From JAXJSP01 sp036310005 (GTDB lineage: Bacteria; Bacillota; Clostridia; Oscillospirales; Acutalibacteraceae), in the NCBI GenBank assembly GCA_036310005.1, contig JAXJSP010000038.1, forward strand, positions 1 through 64,000: 64,000 bases of DNA, given 5' to 3'. Below the pieces are notes generated by a model. The model did not search any database. It saw nothing but the letters and a program-made list of their open reading frames with translations, and had not been told where the DNA came from. Shown one piece after another: positions 40,614 to 50,018 of this stretch (its first letter is position 1; every line of letters begins with the position of its first letter). Both the position numbers and the translations under genes were made by a program.

Positions 40614-43349
40614 ATGAATTTAGTAAAACTTTTAAACAAGAACTACTCAAAAAAAGAGTTAAAAAGAATAAATCCGATATTAGAGCAAGTGCTGTCTTTT
40701 GAGGAGAGCATGTCAAAATTAAGTGATGCAGAACTTAAAAACATGACTGATGAGTTCAAAGCCCGTTTAAATGACGGAGCGGATATTGACTCTATTTTGC
40801 CCGAAGCGTTTGCAGTATGCCGAGAGGCCGCCTGGCGCGTGCTTGGTATGAAACACTTCCCTGTCCAGATTATAGGCGGTATTGTTTTGCATCAGGGCAG
40901 AATTGCCGAAATGAAAACAGGTGAGGGTAAAACCTTGGTTGCGACCTTACCCGCTTACCTCAATGCGCTTACAGGCAAAGGCGTACACATTGTTACCGTC
41001 AATGATTATCTTGCCCGTCGCGACAGCGAGTGGATGGGTAAAATTTACAGATTTTTAGGTCTGTCTGTCGGTCTTGTTGTAAACGGAATGTCAGGCGACG
41101 AAAGGCGCGAGGCTTACAATGCCGATATTACGTACGGTACTAATAATGAACTCGGCTTTGATTATCTTCGTGATAATATGGTTATTTACAAAGAACAAAA
41201 GGTTCAAAGAGGACATGCGTTTGCAATCGTCGACGAGGTTGACTCAATTTTAATCGACGAGGCAAGAACCCCTCTTATCATTTCGGGCAGAGGTGAGGAG
41301 TCAACCGAACTGTATTCAAAAGCGGACCGCTTTGTAAGAGGCCTTAAAAAATGTGTTGTAAGAGAAATGAACTCAAAAGAGGACGACGAGCAGGCAAACT
41401 ACGACGGTGATTATGTCGTAGACGAAAAGGCAAAAACTGCAGTGCTTACAAAATCGGGTATACAAAAAGCGGAAAAATACTTTAATGTAGAAAACTTAAA
41501 TGACCCGGAAAATATGCAGTTAAACCATAATATTAACCAGGCTATAAAAGCACACGGTGTTATGAAACTTGATGTCGATTATGTTGTAAAAGACGGTGAA
41601 GTCATAATTGTAGACGAATTCACCGGCAGACTTATGTTCGGCAGACGATATAACGAGGGACTTCATCAGGCGATTGAGGCAAAAGAGGGCGTAAAAGTTG
41701 CTCACGAGTCAAAAACTCTTGCAACAATTACTTTCCAGAATTACTTCCGCCTTTATGAAAAACTTTCCGGTATGACAGGTACTGCTCTGACAGAGGAGAC
41801 CGAGTTTAGAGAAATTTATAAACTTGATGTTATTGAAATTCCTACAAACAAGCCTTTGATAAGAGAAGATTTAACAGACCAGATTTATAAAACCGAAGTT
41901 GCTAAATTCAATGCGGTTATCGATAAGATTGTCGAGTGTCATCAAAAAGGACAACCGGTGCTTGTAGGTACAATTTCTATCGAAAAATCGGAACTGTTAT
42001 CTAAAATGCTTTCAAAAAGAGGAATTAAGCACCAAATCTTAAACGCAAAGCACCACGATAAAGAGGCTATGATAGTAGCACAAGCCGGCAAAAAGGGCGC
42101 AGTAACCATCGCTACCAATATGGCAGGACGCGGTACCGACATTATGCTAGGCGGTAATGCAGAGTATCTTGCGAAGGCAGAGATGGCAAAACTTGGCTTT
42201 ACGGAATTTCAAATCAGCGAAGCGACAGGTTTCGGCGATACCGAAGATAAGGATATTTTAGCGGCAAGAGAGAAATTCAACGAACTTAATCTTAAATATA
42301 AAGAGCAGATTGCACCTGAGGCACAAGAAGTTAAGGACGCGGGCGGACTTTGTATTTTAGGAACTGAGCGTCACGAGTCAAGACGAATTGACAACCAGTT
42401 GAGAGGCCGCGCCGGCAGACAGGGGGATCCCGGCCAGACAAGGTTTTATATCTCTTTGGAAGATGACTTAATGCGTCTTTTCGGCGGAGAAAGAATTTAT
42501 AATATGATGGATATGCTCAAGGTTGACGAAACTCAACCGCTTGAGATGAAAATGCTTTCTAACTCAATTGAGTCGGCACAGGAGAGAGTGGAACTTAAAA
42601 ACTTCAGCGCAAGAAAGAGCGTTATTGAATTTGACGATGTTATGAATGTTCAGCGCGGAATTATTTATAAACAGCGTGATGATGTATTAAACGGTGAAGA
42701 TATGAGCGACACCGTCAAGAAGATGATTTTGCGTTCTATTGAAACCAATGTTGACTTGTTCACTTCGGGCGAGCCTGAAAACTGGAACCTGAAAGGACTT
42801 CGCGACCAGTATTTAGGTTGGCTTACAACCGAAGACGATTTGAATTATTCTGCAAGAGAACTTGACGAAATTGATGAAAAAGATATTGTCGATACTCTTT
42901 ATCAAAAGGCGATGCAAATTTATAACAAGAACATCGAACAGTACGGTGAAGCACTAATGAACGATGTTGAAAGGAATATTCTGCTTCGCACGGTTGACAG
43001 AAACTGGATGGAGCATATTGACGCTATGGAGGAATTAAAGCGCGGTATCCATTTACGCGGCTACGGTCAGCACGACCCTGTCAACGAGTACCGTAACGAT
43101 GGCGGAGATATGTTCGATGCTATGATTTCGGCAATTCAGGAGGAAACCGCAAAGGCAATACTTTGCGTTAAAATCAAAACAGGCGACGAGATAAAACGCG
43201 AGCAGGTATCAAAGGCAGAGAAGTTTACAAACGGTCAGAGCGATAAGGGCACTGTAAGTGCAAAGCCGAAAGGACCGAGTAAAAACGGACTTTGCCCGTG
43301 CGGCAGCGGTAAAAAGTATAAGCGCTGCTGCGGAAAAAATGAACAGTAG
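40614..43349 (+). CDS. secA: Preprotein translocase ATPase SecA
   Basis: SecA drives secretory proteins through SecYEG. The 911-residue protein has the Walker A segment MKTGEGKTLVATLPAYL (~98), the DEAD-like IVDEVDSILIDEARTP (~206), the cross-linking domain and the motif NMAGRGTDIMLGG (~500). It also has the QLRGRAGRQGDPG arginine-finger region (~600) and a C-terminal SEC-C zinc motif CPCGSGKKYKRCC preceded by a flexible linker. AAGGAG precedes the ATG. It is flanked by terminators on both sides, so it is a single-gene unit. Confidence 0.98.
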   Translation: MNLVKLLNKNYSKKELKRINPILEQVLSFEESMSKLSDAELKNMTDEFKARLNDGADIDSILPEAFAVCREAAWRVLGMKHFPVQIIGGIVLHQGRIAEMKTGEGKTLVATLPAYLNALTGKGVHIVTVNDYLARRDSEWMGKIYRFLGLSVGLVVNGMSGDERREAYNADITYGTNNELGFDYLRDNMVIYKEQKVQRGHAFAIVDEVDSILIDEARTPLIISGRGEESTELYSKADRFVRGLKKCVVREMNSKEDDEQANYDGDYVVDEKAKTAVLTKSGIQKAEKYFNVENLNDPENMQLNHNINQAIKAHGVMKLDVDYVVKDGEVIIVDEFTGRLMFGRRYNEGLHQAIEAKEGVKVAHESKTLATITFQNYFRLYEKLSGMTGTALTEETEFREIYKLDVIEIPTNKPLIREDLTDQIYKTEVAKFNAVIDKIVECHQKGQPVLVGTISIEKSELLSKMLSKRGIKHQILNAKHHDKEAMIVAQAGKKGAVTIATNMAGRGTDIMLGGNAEYLAKAEMAKLGFTEFQISEATGFGDTEDKDILAAREKFNELNLKYKEQIAPEAQEVKDAGGLCILGTERHESRRIDNQLRGRAGRQGDPGQTRFYISLEDDLMRLFGGERIYNMMDMLKVDETQPLEMKMLSNSIESAQERVELKNFSARKSVIEFDDVMNVQRGIIYKQRDDVLNGEDMSDTVKKMILRSIETNVDLFTSGEPENWNLKGLRDQYLGWLTTEDDLNYSARELDEIDEKDIVDTLYQKAMQIYNKNIEQYGEALMNDVERNILLRTVDRNWMEHIDAMEELKRGIHLRGYGQHDPVNEYRNDGGDMFDAMISAIQEETAKAILCVKIKTGDEIKREQVSKAEKFTNGQSDKGTVSAKPKGPSKNGLCPCGSGKKYKRCCGKNEQ

Positions 43350-43426
43350 AGATAGTTAAAAAGTGCGGAGAGTAAAGTTATATGAGGGGTAATTTTTACT
43401 TTGTACCTTTTTATCTGAATAAAGAA

Positions 43427-43455
43427 AAACGGACTGAAAATTTTTCAGTCCGTTT
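43427..43455. terminator. Terminator downstream of secA
   Basis: AAACGGACTGAAAA and its complement (43442-43455) form a 14-bp inverted repeat followed by T-rich sequence. It also ends the small minus-strand gene 43454-43624. Confidence 0.85.
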
Positions 43456-43624
43456 ACTGTTTTCTTGCTAAATCATACTCATCGTCATTTCGAAAATAAG
43501 GGCAATTTTTGTTGTTTGAACTTAAAAACCTGTATAATTCGTCCTGGTCCAAATTAACAAGACAGTAATAGCAGTCGTCGAGTTCATCATAGCAGTAATT
43601 AGCGCACATTTCACATAAATCCAT
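43454..43624 (-). CDS. 56-residue Cys- and Asp-rich small protein (DUF6472-like)
   Basis: This 56-residue frame begins MDLCEMCANYCYDELDD and ends DDEYDLARKQ. It has six Cys, including CEMC near the start, further pairs around residues 18-21 and a later CPYFR, and many Asp, Glu and Tyr. This pattern matches small clostridial proteins of the DUF6472 type as I remember them. GTAGGTGATG precedes the ATG. Function is unknown; the Cys pattern suggests a metal-binding knuckle. It is shorter than common ORF cut-offs and easily missed. It is convergent with secA. Confidence 0.75.
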   Translation of the reverse strand: MDLCEMCANYCYDELDDCYYCLVNLDQDELYRFLSSNNKNCPYFRNDDEYDLARKQ

Positions 43625-43739
43625 TATCATCACCTACTTGAGTATATTATTAAAAAGGTAAAAATTCAAGTAAAATAACAAAAGTTGAATTTATAAAGGC
43701 ACTATGGTAAAATTATAAATAAGTATTTTTTATTAGGAA

Positions 43740-44405
43740 GTGATTGATATTATTGCGCTTAAAATTTTAGGTATAGTGTTATTAGCGGTTTTAATTGTAA
43801 TAATTTCATTACTTTTTATACCGATAAACCTGTATGTAAAAATTGATGAAAAATTTGATTACTTATTTAAGATAAAATTTTTGTTTTTCAAGTTTTCTTT
43901 TGATAATAAAAAAGAGAAAAAACCCGCCAAAAAGCCCGATAAACAGAAGAATAATAAAGAAAGAAAAGAGAAAAAAGAGGGTTTTGGAATAAAAGCGATT
44001 AAAAAACTTTTCGGCATTGACAGTTTTCAGACAAAAAATGCAAAAGGCAAGAAAAAAGCAACCACAGATAATGCAAAACAGATTATAAATACTTTAAAAA
44101 GTTATTTGAGCGCACTAAAACCGCTTTTAAAAACGGTTAAAATGAAAAAACTTAATTTAAAAAGCGTAAGCGCAGGAGATGATGCCGCCGCTACCGCAGT
44201 ACAGTACGGAGTTATGTGCGCCTTGCTTTACCCGTTTTCTTCATTTTTAAAAAGCAGTATGAATATTGATGAAAATGCAGTGAGTATTAATGTAATCTGC
44301 GATTTTGAAAGTGATAAATCGCAGTTTGAAATTGAAAGTGAAATCAGTATAAGACTGATATTTGCGTTTATAGCGATTGTAAGTATCATAAGAAAAAACA
44401 TATAG
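43740..44405 (+). CDS. ytfI: DUF2953 membrane-anchored protein (YtfI-like)
   Basis: The 221-residue protein has one N-terminal membrane helix (~8-28), a Lys-rich linker (~55-110) and a C-terminal DUF2953-like region (VSAGDDAAATAVQYGVMCALLYP). It is followed 11 bp later by the GerW/YtfJ gene, the same pair as ytfI-ytfJ in Bacillus, which supports the assignment. The GTG at 43740 directly abuts AGGAAG, which is too close; initiation a few codons downstream at a non-standard codon is possible, so the exact N-terminus is uncertain. Function is unknown; the pairing suggests a sporulation or germination context. Confidence 0.75.
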   Translation: MIDIIALKILGIVLLAVLIVIISLLFIPINLYVKIDEKFDYLFKIKFLFFKFSFDNKKEKKPAKKPDKQKNNKERKEKKEGFGIKAIKKLFGIDSFQTKNAKGKKKATTDNAKQIINTLKSYLSALKPLLKTVKMKKLNLKSVSAGDDAAATAVQYGVMCALLYPFSSFLKSSMNIDENAVSINVICDFESDKSQFEIESEISIRLIFAFIAIVSIIRKNI

Positions 44406-44416
44406 GAGATAAATAA

Positions 44417-44788
44417 ATGAATAACGAGAGCAATTTGATGAAAGTTTTGTCTTTTACCGCAGATAAAACAATTGAACTTGCAAATTCAAATTCGGTAATG
44501 GGTGAAAAAATTACTGTTGACGGAATTACCGTAATTCCTGTGTCTAAAATCAGCGTAGGTTTTGCGGGCGGCGGTGCAGATTTGGAAAACGCAGCCAAAA
44601 AATCAACAAAAAGTCCTGCCGGAGCGGGCGCAAAGGTTGATATAATTCCGATGACATTTCTTGTAATAGAAAATAATGAAGCAAAACTTGTCACTCTTGA
44701 GCAACCGCAGAAAAAAGATAATTTTGATAATATTATCAAAAGCGTGGTAGAAAAAGTAAAACAAATTAAAACCAACGGAGGAAAATAA
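44417..44788 (+). CDS. ytfJ: GerW/YtfJ family spore protein
   Basis: This 123-residue protein matches the YtfJ/GerW family, a forespore-expressed protein needed for normal germination in Bacillus. Seen features are the N-terminal helix, then VMGEKITVDGITVIPVSKISVGFAGGG and the GAGAKVDIIPMTFLVIEN region with the family's glycine-rich loop. GGAGA precedes the ATG. It follows the DUF2953 gene and ends two bases before the Ca2+ ATPase gene. Its presence suggests the organism or its ancestors form spores. Confidence 0.9.
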   Translation: MNNESNLMKVLSFTADKTIELANSNSVMGEKITVDGITVIPVSKISVGFAGGGADLENAAKKSTKSPAGAGAKVDIIPMTFLVIENNEAKLVTLEQPQKKDNFDNIIKSVVEKVKQIKTNGGK

Positions 44789-44790
44789 AA

Positions 44791-47403
44791 TTGACACCTT
44801 ATGAACAAACACCGGAATTTGTTGTAAAAGAATTTAAGACTGATTCAAAAAACGGACTGAGTTCAAACGAAGTTTTAAAAAGGCAGGAAAAATACGGACA
44901 AAACAAACTGCGTGAAAAGAAAAAGAAATCTACATTCGCGCGTTTTATAGACCAGTTTAAAGATGCGATGATTTTAATACTTATTGCAGCGGCAATAATA
45001 TCTTTTACGGTTGTCTGTGTAGAGAAAAACTGGGGCGAACTGTTTGAGCCGGCACTTATTGTTATTATAGTCATACTTAACGCAATTATGGGTGTGTATC
45101 AGGAAGGCAAGGCAGAAAAGGCATTAGATGCACTTAAAAATATGTCGGCGCCGCACGCAAGGGTAATAAGGGACAAAGAGGAGAAAATTATTGATGCCGC
45201 CGATTTGGTTCCCGGTGATATAATCTTGCTTGAAGCAGGCGATTTCGTGCCCGCCGATGCAAGGCTTTTGCACAGCGCGGGAGTTAAATCTGAAGAATCT
45301 GCTCTGACGGGAGAGTCGGTGCCGAGCGAAAAAGATTACTCCGTGCTTGTCGATAAAAATGCGCCTTTGGGTGACAGGTATAATATGGTGTATTCGGGTT
45401 GCTGTATAACTTACGGTACTGCTACTGCGGTAGTAACCGCAACGGGTATGGATACCGAAATGGGCAAAATTGCAAACTTGCTTGACAGCGAAGAGGAAAC
45501 GCAGACTCCCTTGCAACAAAAACTTGCGGGGCTTGGTAAAAATCTCGGTATAGTAGCGCTGATTGCTTGTGCAATCATATTTGTTGTAGGGCTTTTAAAC
45601 AATATTCCCGTGCTTGAAATATTTATGACCGCGGTATCTTTGGCGGTATCCGCAATTCCCGAGGGACTTCCCGCTATTGTAACAATTGTGCTTTCAATAG
45701 GCGTTCAGCGTATGGTTAAGAAAAACGCGCTTATTAGAAAACTTCCCGCTGTTGAAACATTAGGAAGCGCGTCTGTAATCTGCTCGGATAAAACAGGCAC
45801 GCTTACTCAAAACAGAATGACTTTAACAAAGGTCTTTACAGACTCAGCGCAGGAAACGGAACTTATCAGCAATAATAACACTCAGGATGTTAAAAAACTT
45901 TTAACTTATGCAACGCTGTGCTGTGACGGTAGCGTTGTGTTCACAGACGAGTCAGAGCAGCACCTCGGCGATCCTACCGAAACTGCAATTATAGTGGCTG
46001 CGTATAAAAACGGAATTAAAAAAGACGAAATTAATGCCCTGTATCCTAGACTTGCGGAATTGCCTTTTGATTCTGACAGAAAACTGATGTCAACCATTAA
46101 CAGTATTGACGGTAAAAACATCGTTATTGTTAAGGGCGCTTTTGATATGATGGAGTCCCGTTGTATCAAGGGAGATATTGAAACTGCAAGAAAAACAACG
46201 GAAAGTATGAGCGAAGATGCTTTAAGGGTGATTGCGGTAGCATATAAGGAAATTGAAAAATTACCCGATAACCTTACATCGGACGAACTTGAAAACGGTC
46301 TTACATTTATGGGACTTGTCGGTATGATAGACCCGCCTCGCCCCGAAGCAAAAGAGGCTGTCGATATTTGTCGAAAAGCAGGCATTAAGCCTGTGATGAT
46401 AACAGGTGACCATGTAGTGACCGCATCTGCGATTGCAAGACAACTCGGCATATTGCAAGAGGGTGACAGAGCAATCACCGGCACCGAACTTGACAGTATG
46501 AGCGACAGCGAATTTGATGAGGTGCTTGAAAATATAAGCGTGTATGCACGCGTGTCACCCGAAAATAAAATACGCATAGTAAAAGCCTGGCAAAGAAAAG
46601 GTCAGGTTGTATCAATGACAGGCGACGGTGTAAATGATGCACCGGCTTTGAAAGCGGCGGATATCGGTTGCGCTATGGGTATTACAGGTACCGATGTCGC
46701 AAAGGGTGCTGCCGATATGACACTTACAGACGATAATTTTGCAACAATAGTAGATGCTGTGCGCGAGGGCAGAGGAATTTATTCTAATATCAAAAAGGTA
46801 GTAGGTTTCCTGCTCGGCACAAATATCGGCGAAGTATTCACCGTATTTTTTGCGATGTTAATCTGGCATCAGACTCCGCTTTTATCAATGCAGTTATTAT
46901 GGATAAATCTCGTAACCGACTCTTTGCCGGCAATAGCGCTCGGTATGGAGGCTGTCGAAAAGGATGTAATGGATAAAAAGCCTAAGCCGAAAAACGAGGG
47001 AATTTTTGCAAACGGACTTGGTGTAAGAGTTGTGTTGCAGGGCGCTATGTTTGCTGTATTGACACTTGTAGGTTTTTATATCGGAAAAACCGCGACCGGC
47101 TCGATTGAGGGCGGACAGACAATGGCGTTTATGATTTTATCGTTAAGCCAGATAGTTCAGGCGTTTAATATGAGAAGCGAACGCTCGCTTTTTGCAATAG
47201 GACCGTTTAAGAATAAAAACTTAAATTATGCGGCGCTTGTTTCCTTAATACTTGTAGCACTTGTATTGTTTACACCGCTTAATGTTGTTTTTGAACTTGT
47301 AATACTGCCTGTAAATCTTTATTTAATTGCACTCGGACTGATTTTTGTTCCGCTTGCAGTAATGGAGTTATCAAAACTTTTAGGACTTATAAAGCACAAA
47401 TAA
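44791..47403 (+). CDS. P-type Ca2+-transporting ATPase (type IIA)
   Basis: The 870-residue P-type ATPase exports Ca2+ across the cytoplasmic membrane. It has the N-terminal cation ATPase domain, the actuator ALTGESVPSEK (~165), the AIPEGLPA helix-4 metal site (~283), the phosphorylation motif CSDKTGTLTQNRMT (~330) and TGDGVNDAPALKAADIG (~607). Six C-terminal helices follow, including the LLWINLVTDSLPA motif (N and D of the second site). The start is a TTG with GGAGG 8 nt upstream. It is in one unit with ytfI-ytfJ. The exact ion (Ca2+ or Mn2+) is inferred from the PEGLP/NLVTD pattern. Confidence 0.92.
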   Translation: MTPYEQTPEFVVKEFKTDSKNGLSSNEVLKRQEKYGQNKLREKKKKSTFARFIDQFKDAMILILIAAAIISFTVVCVEKNWGELFEPALIVIIVILNAIMGVYQEGKAEKALDALKNMSAPHARVIRDKEEKIIDAADLVPGDIILLEAGDFVPADARLLHSAGVKSEESALTGESVPSEKDYSVLVDKNAPLGDRYNMVYSGCCITYGTATAVVTATGMDTEMGKIANLLDSEEETQTPLQQKLAGLGKNLGIVALIACAIIFVVGLLNNIPVLEIFMTAVSLAVSAIPEGLPAIVTIVLSIGVQRMVKKNALIRKLPAVETLGSASVICSDKTGTLTQNRMTLTKVFTDSAQETELISNNNTQDVKKLLTYATLCCDGSVVFTDESEQHLGDPTETAIIVAAYKNGIKKDEINALYPRLAELPFDSDRKLMSTINSIDGKNIVIVKGAFDMMESRCIKGDIETARKTTESMSEDALRVIAVAYKEIEKLPDNLTSDELENGLTFMGLVGMIDPPRPEAKEAVDICRKAGIKPVMITGDHVVTASAIARQLGILQEGDRAITGTELDSMSDSEFDEVLENISVYARVSPENKIRIVKAWQRKGQVVSMTGDGVNDAPALKAADIGCAMGITGTDVAKGAADMTLTDDNFATIVDAVREGRGIYSNIKKVVGFLLGTNIGEVFTVFFAMLIWHQTPLLSMQLLWINLVTDSLPAIALGMEAVEKDVMDKKPKPKNEGIFANGLGVRVVLQGAMFAVLTLVGFYIGKTATGSIEGGQTMAFMILSLSQIVQAFNMRSERSLFAIGPFKNKNLNYAALVSLILVALVLFTPLNVVFELVILPVNLYLIALGLIFVPLAVMELSKLLGLIKHK

Positions 47404-47417
47404 ATAATAAAAAATAA

Positions 47418-47451
47418 AAAACTCGGAAACTAATTTTAGTTTCCGAGTTTT
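47418..47451. terminator. Bidirectional terminator
   Basis: AAAACTCGGAAACTAA and its complement form a 16-bp stem with a 2-nt spacer and T run, between the convergent ATPase and ABC exporter genes. Confidence 0.92.
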
Positions 47452-49511
47452 GCTTTATGCAGTTTGCTTTGTGCCTTGATTAATGAATAGTAAATTCCTT
47501 TGTTTTTCATAAGTTCGGTATGCGAGCCTATTTCACTTATTCTGCCCTTGTCGAGCACGATTATTTTATCTGCGTTTCGCAAAGTTGAAAGCCTGTGCGC
47601 AATCGCGATTGTTGTTCTTTGCTTGCATAGATTTTTAAGCGCCTTTTGTACATAAATTTCATTTTTGGTGTCAAGCGAACTTGTCGCCTCGTCTAAAATC
47701 AAAATCTTCGGGTTGCACAGCAAGGCTCTTGCAATTGCAATTCTTTGCCGCTCTCCTCCTGACAGATTATATCCGTGCTCGCCTATATATGTATCATATC
47801 CGTCAGGCAGGGAGCATATAAAATCATGCGCGTGCGCTGCCTTGCAAGCGGAAATTATTTCGGTGTAACTTGCATCTTGCTTTGCAAATTTTAAGTTATC
47901 AAGCACACTTCCCGCAAAAAGAAAGTTTTCTTGCAACACAGCACCGATTTGAGAATGTAAGCAGTCTTTTGAGTAATCTTGAATGTTTACACCGTCAATC
48001 AAAACTTCGCCGCTTATTGCATCATACAACCTTGTAATAAGATTTGTAACTGTCGTTTTGCCGACACCCGATTCTCCGACAAGGCCTACCATTTCACCTT
48101 TTTTAATCTTAAATGAAATGTCTTTTAAAACATCGTTTTCCGTTTCGTAATAAAAGCATACATTTTTAAATTCAATATCACCGTTAATTTCTTTTTCAAT
48201 ACCGCCTGTTTTATAAACGATTTCGCTTTCTTCATCAAGCAGTTCATAAATTCTGTTGACGGAGGTTGTCATTCTTACTATTAATCTCGGCAGTCTTGCA
48301 AGCCAGCGCATCGGAGTGTAAAGCATTGTAGTAAGAGCAATAAATTCAACAAGCGTGCCTGCGCTCATTTGTCCGTTTATAACACTAAAACCGCCTAAGT
48401 AATAAACAACATTTATGCCTATGCCCATCATAAGAGAAAGTATCGGGAAAAACACCGCCCAGAATGTTTCGTTGTAACTTTGAATATTTGCGTATTCATC
48501 AGAAAGACTTTCAAAACTTTTTATTTCTTTTTCTTCTTTTCCGAAAGATTTTACAACTTTAATACCCGAAATAATATCTTGCAGTTTTGATTTTACAGAG
48601 TCGCTTTTTCTTGACTGCGCTCTGAACATTTTACCCATCTTTTTATGAAACGGGCGCAGTAATAATATACTTACTGGCGCAAACGATACTGTAATTAATG
48701 CTAATTTAAAGTCAATTATGCACATTGTAATAAAGGCTGATAAAGTCGTAAACAAAGAGGAGGTGATTTGCCCGAAGGCGTGTTCCATAAATTCGCGGAT
48801 AAATCTTGTGTCCTCACTCACCCGGTTGATAAGCGAGCCGACACTTGTTTTGTAAATATAGTTTACCGATAAATCTTGAGTTTTATTGAATACTTTTTGC
48901 CTTAATGAATTTGACATTGATGCACCGAGCGAAGTGCATAAAATATTTTTAATAATAGTCGCCGCGATGCTTATTACAGTAAATAAAAGCATACAAAGTA
49001 TTATCGGCAAAGCATCGCCGAAAGCACCCGAAACCGGCGCTAAATAATCATCAATAAGCAGTTTTTGAAAATGCTGATACCCTATTTTGCATAAAGCGGC
49101 AACAATCATGATTGAGCCTGCGATTATTAATTTTAAAATATAAGGCTTGCATAAATTAAAGCAACGCTTTAAGGTGGTAACTTTATCGGTTTTAGGCGCA
49201 AAGTCAAAATTTAAGTCGGTTTCTTTTTTATGATTAATGTAAGATGAATAGGCTTTTAAATATTTTTTTGAAAAGCGAACAATCAGTGTATTTACACCTT
49301 TTATATCTGCACAAAGCCTGCCGCAACCGACATCCGCCGATACCTTTAAAGAGCCCGCATCATCAATTAAATAAGAGCAAAGCACATCACCGCCGACAAA
49401 AACGGTGATTTTTTTGTCAGCAATTTCTACATGCCCATTTGATATAAACTTGTCATCTAAAATATCGAAGGGCAGTTTTATTTTGTTTTGCTCTTTAAAA
49501 GTATAAGGCAT
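47436..49511 (-). CDS. ABC exporter half-transporter with N-terminal extension (second of pair)
   Basis: The 691-residue protein has a ~120-residue N-terminal soluble extension, then a six-helix ABC type I exporter domain (~125-430) and a nucleotide-binding domain. The NBD shows Walker A GESGVGKTT (~490), LSGGERQR and Walker B ILILDEATSSLD with the catalytic Glu, plus the switch His in IAIAHRLS. It pairs with the 50011-52224 protein; a DUF1854 gene lies between. Both NBDs look competent. The substrate is unknown; the related DUF1854-linked transporters have been associated with cyanophycin or peptide metabolism in other bacteria. Confidence 0.88.
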   Translation of the reverse strand: MPYTFKEQNKIKLPFDILDDKFISNGHVEIADKKITVFVGGDVLCSYLIDDAGSLKVSADVGCGRLCADIKGVNTLIVRFSKKYLKAYSSYINHKKETDLNFDFAPKTDKVTTLKRCFNLCKPYILKLIIAGSIMIVAALCKIGYQHFQKLLIDDYLAPVSGAFGDALPIILCMLLFTVISIAATIIKNILCTSLGASMSNSLRQKVFNKTQDLSVNYIYKTSVGSLINRVSEDTRFIREFMEHAFGQITSSLFTTLSAFITMCIIDFKLALITVSFAPVSILLLRPFHKKMGKMFRAQSRKSDSVKSKLQDIISGIKVVKSFGKEEKEIKSFESLSDEYANIQSYNETFWAVFFPILSLMMGIGINVVYYLGGFSVINGQMSAGTLVEFIALTTMLYTPMRWLARLPRLIVRMTTSVNRIYELLDEESEIVYKTGGIEKEINGDIEFKNVCFYYETENDVLKDISFKIKKGEMVGLVGESGVGKTTVTNLITRLYDAISGEVLIDGVNIQDYSKDCLHSQIGAVLQENFLFAGSVLDNLKFAKQDASYTEIISACKAAHAHDFICSLPDGYDTYIGEHGYNLSGGERQRIAIARALLCNPKILILDEATSSLDTKNEIYVQKALKNLCKQRTTIAIAHRLSTLRNADKIIVLDKGRISEIGSHTELMKNKGIYYSLIKAQSKLHKAKLGN

Positions 49512-49523
49512 TGTTTTACCCCT

Positions 49524-50018
49524 TTATATATAAAGGTCTATTTTCTTTTGTTCTTTTTGTGATAAGCGGGTGATGTCCTCTATTTCAAAGCGGTTGCCCT
49601 GCTCATCGTTGAATATTATTCTCGTGTCGCTGAGGCGGAGTATTGCCTCCGTGCCGATTCTGAAGCAAAATGATGCATTACCTTTGTCGGTTTCACATTC
49701 AAAATATGCCATACCGCCCATATCTTTTGCTTTTAGTATCTTTGTGATTTTAGGTGTGAAATATCTTAATTTCAACTGCTCTTTTAAAACTGCTGCGGTG
49801 TCCTCGTCAAAATCGGACAGGTTTTCTATAATGCCGATTTCTTCATTTTGCTCGTCTTGTACCGAAATAAAGCAGTCGGCATTTGAAAAGGGAAACGCCC
49901 TTACTAAAAACACCCTGCTGTATTTTTTATTTTCAAAATCAAGGCTCAGCAACCCACCCTCGGTTTTTTCAAAACAGGCATTTTCTTTTGTTAAATAAAT
50001 AATGTTTTCGTTATTCAT
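49524..50018 (-). CDS. DUF1854 protein between two ABC exporters
   Basis: The 164-residue soluble protein resembles the DUF1854 family: LVRAFPFSNADCFISVQDE (~38-56), LKLRYFTPKITKI (~82), a FECETDKG strand and the C-terminal RLSDTRIIFNDEQGNRFEIEDI block. Its start overlaps the upstream ABC gene's end by 8 bases and it ends 12 bp before the second ABC gene, so the three are co-translated. It may be a regulatory or adaptor subunit of the exporter. Its fold resembles the extra N-terminal domain of the neighbouring ABC proteins only in general beta-rich character, which I did not verify. Confidence 0.75.
   Translation of the reverse strand: MNNENIIYLTKENACFEKTEGGLLSLDFENKKYSRVFLVRAFPFSNADCFISVQDEQNEEIGIIENLSDFDEDTAAVLKEQLKLRYFTPKITKILKAKDMGGMAYFECETDKGNASFCFRIGTEAILRLSDTRIIFNDEQGNRFEIEDITRLSQKEQKKIDLYI

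Noticed and set aside
43382..43471. 29-codon plus-strand frame after secA
   Set aside because: It runs through the secA terminator and into the antisense of the 56-residue gene, and has only a weak RBS.
45906..46577. 223-codon frame on the minus strand opposite the Ca2+ ATPase
   Set aside because: It is a shadow of a confidently identified ATPase gene; composition is Ser/Ile-rich as expected from a reversed reading frame.
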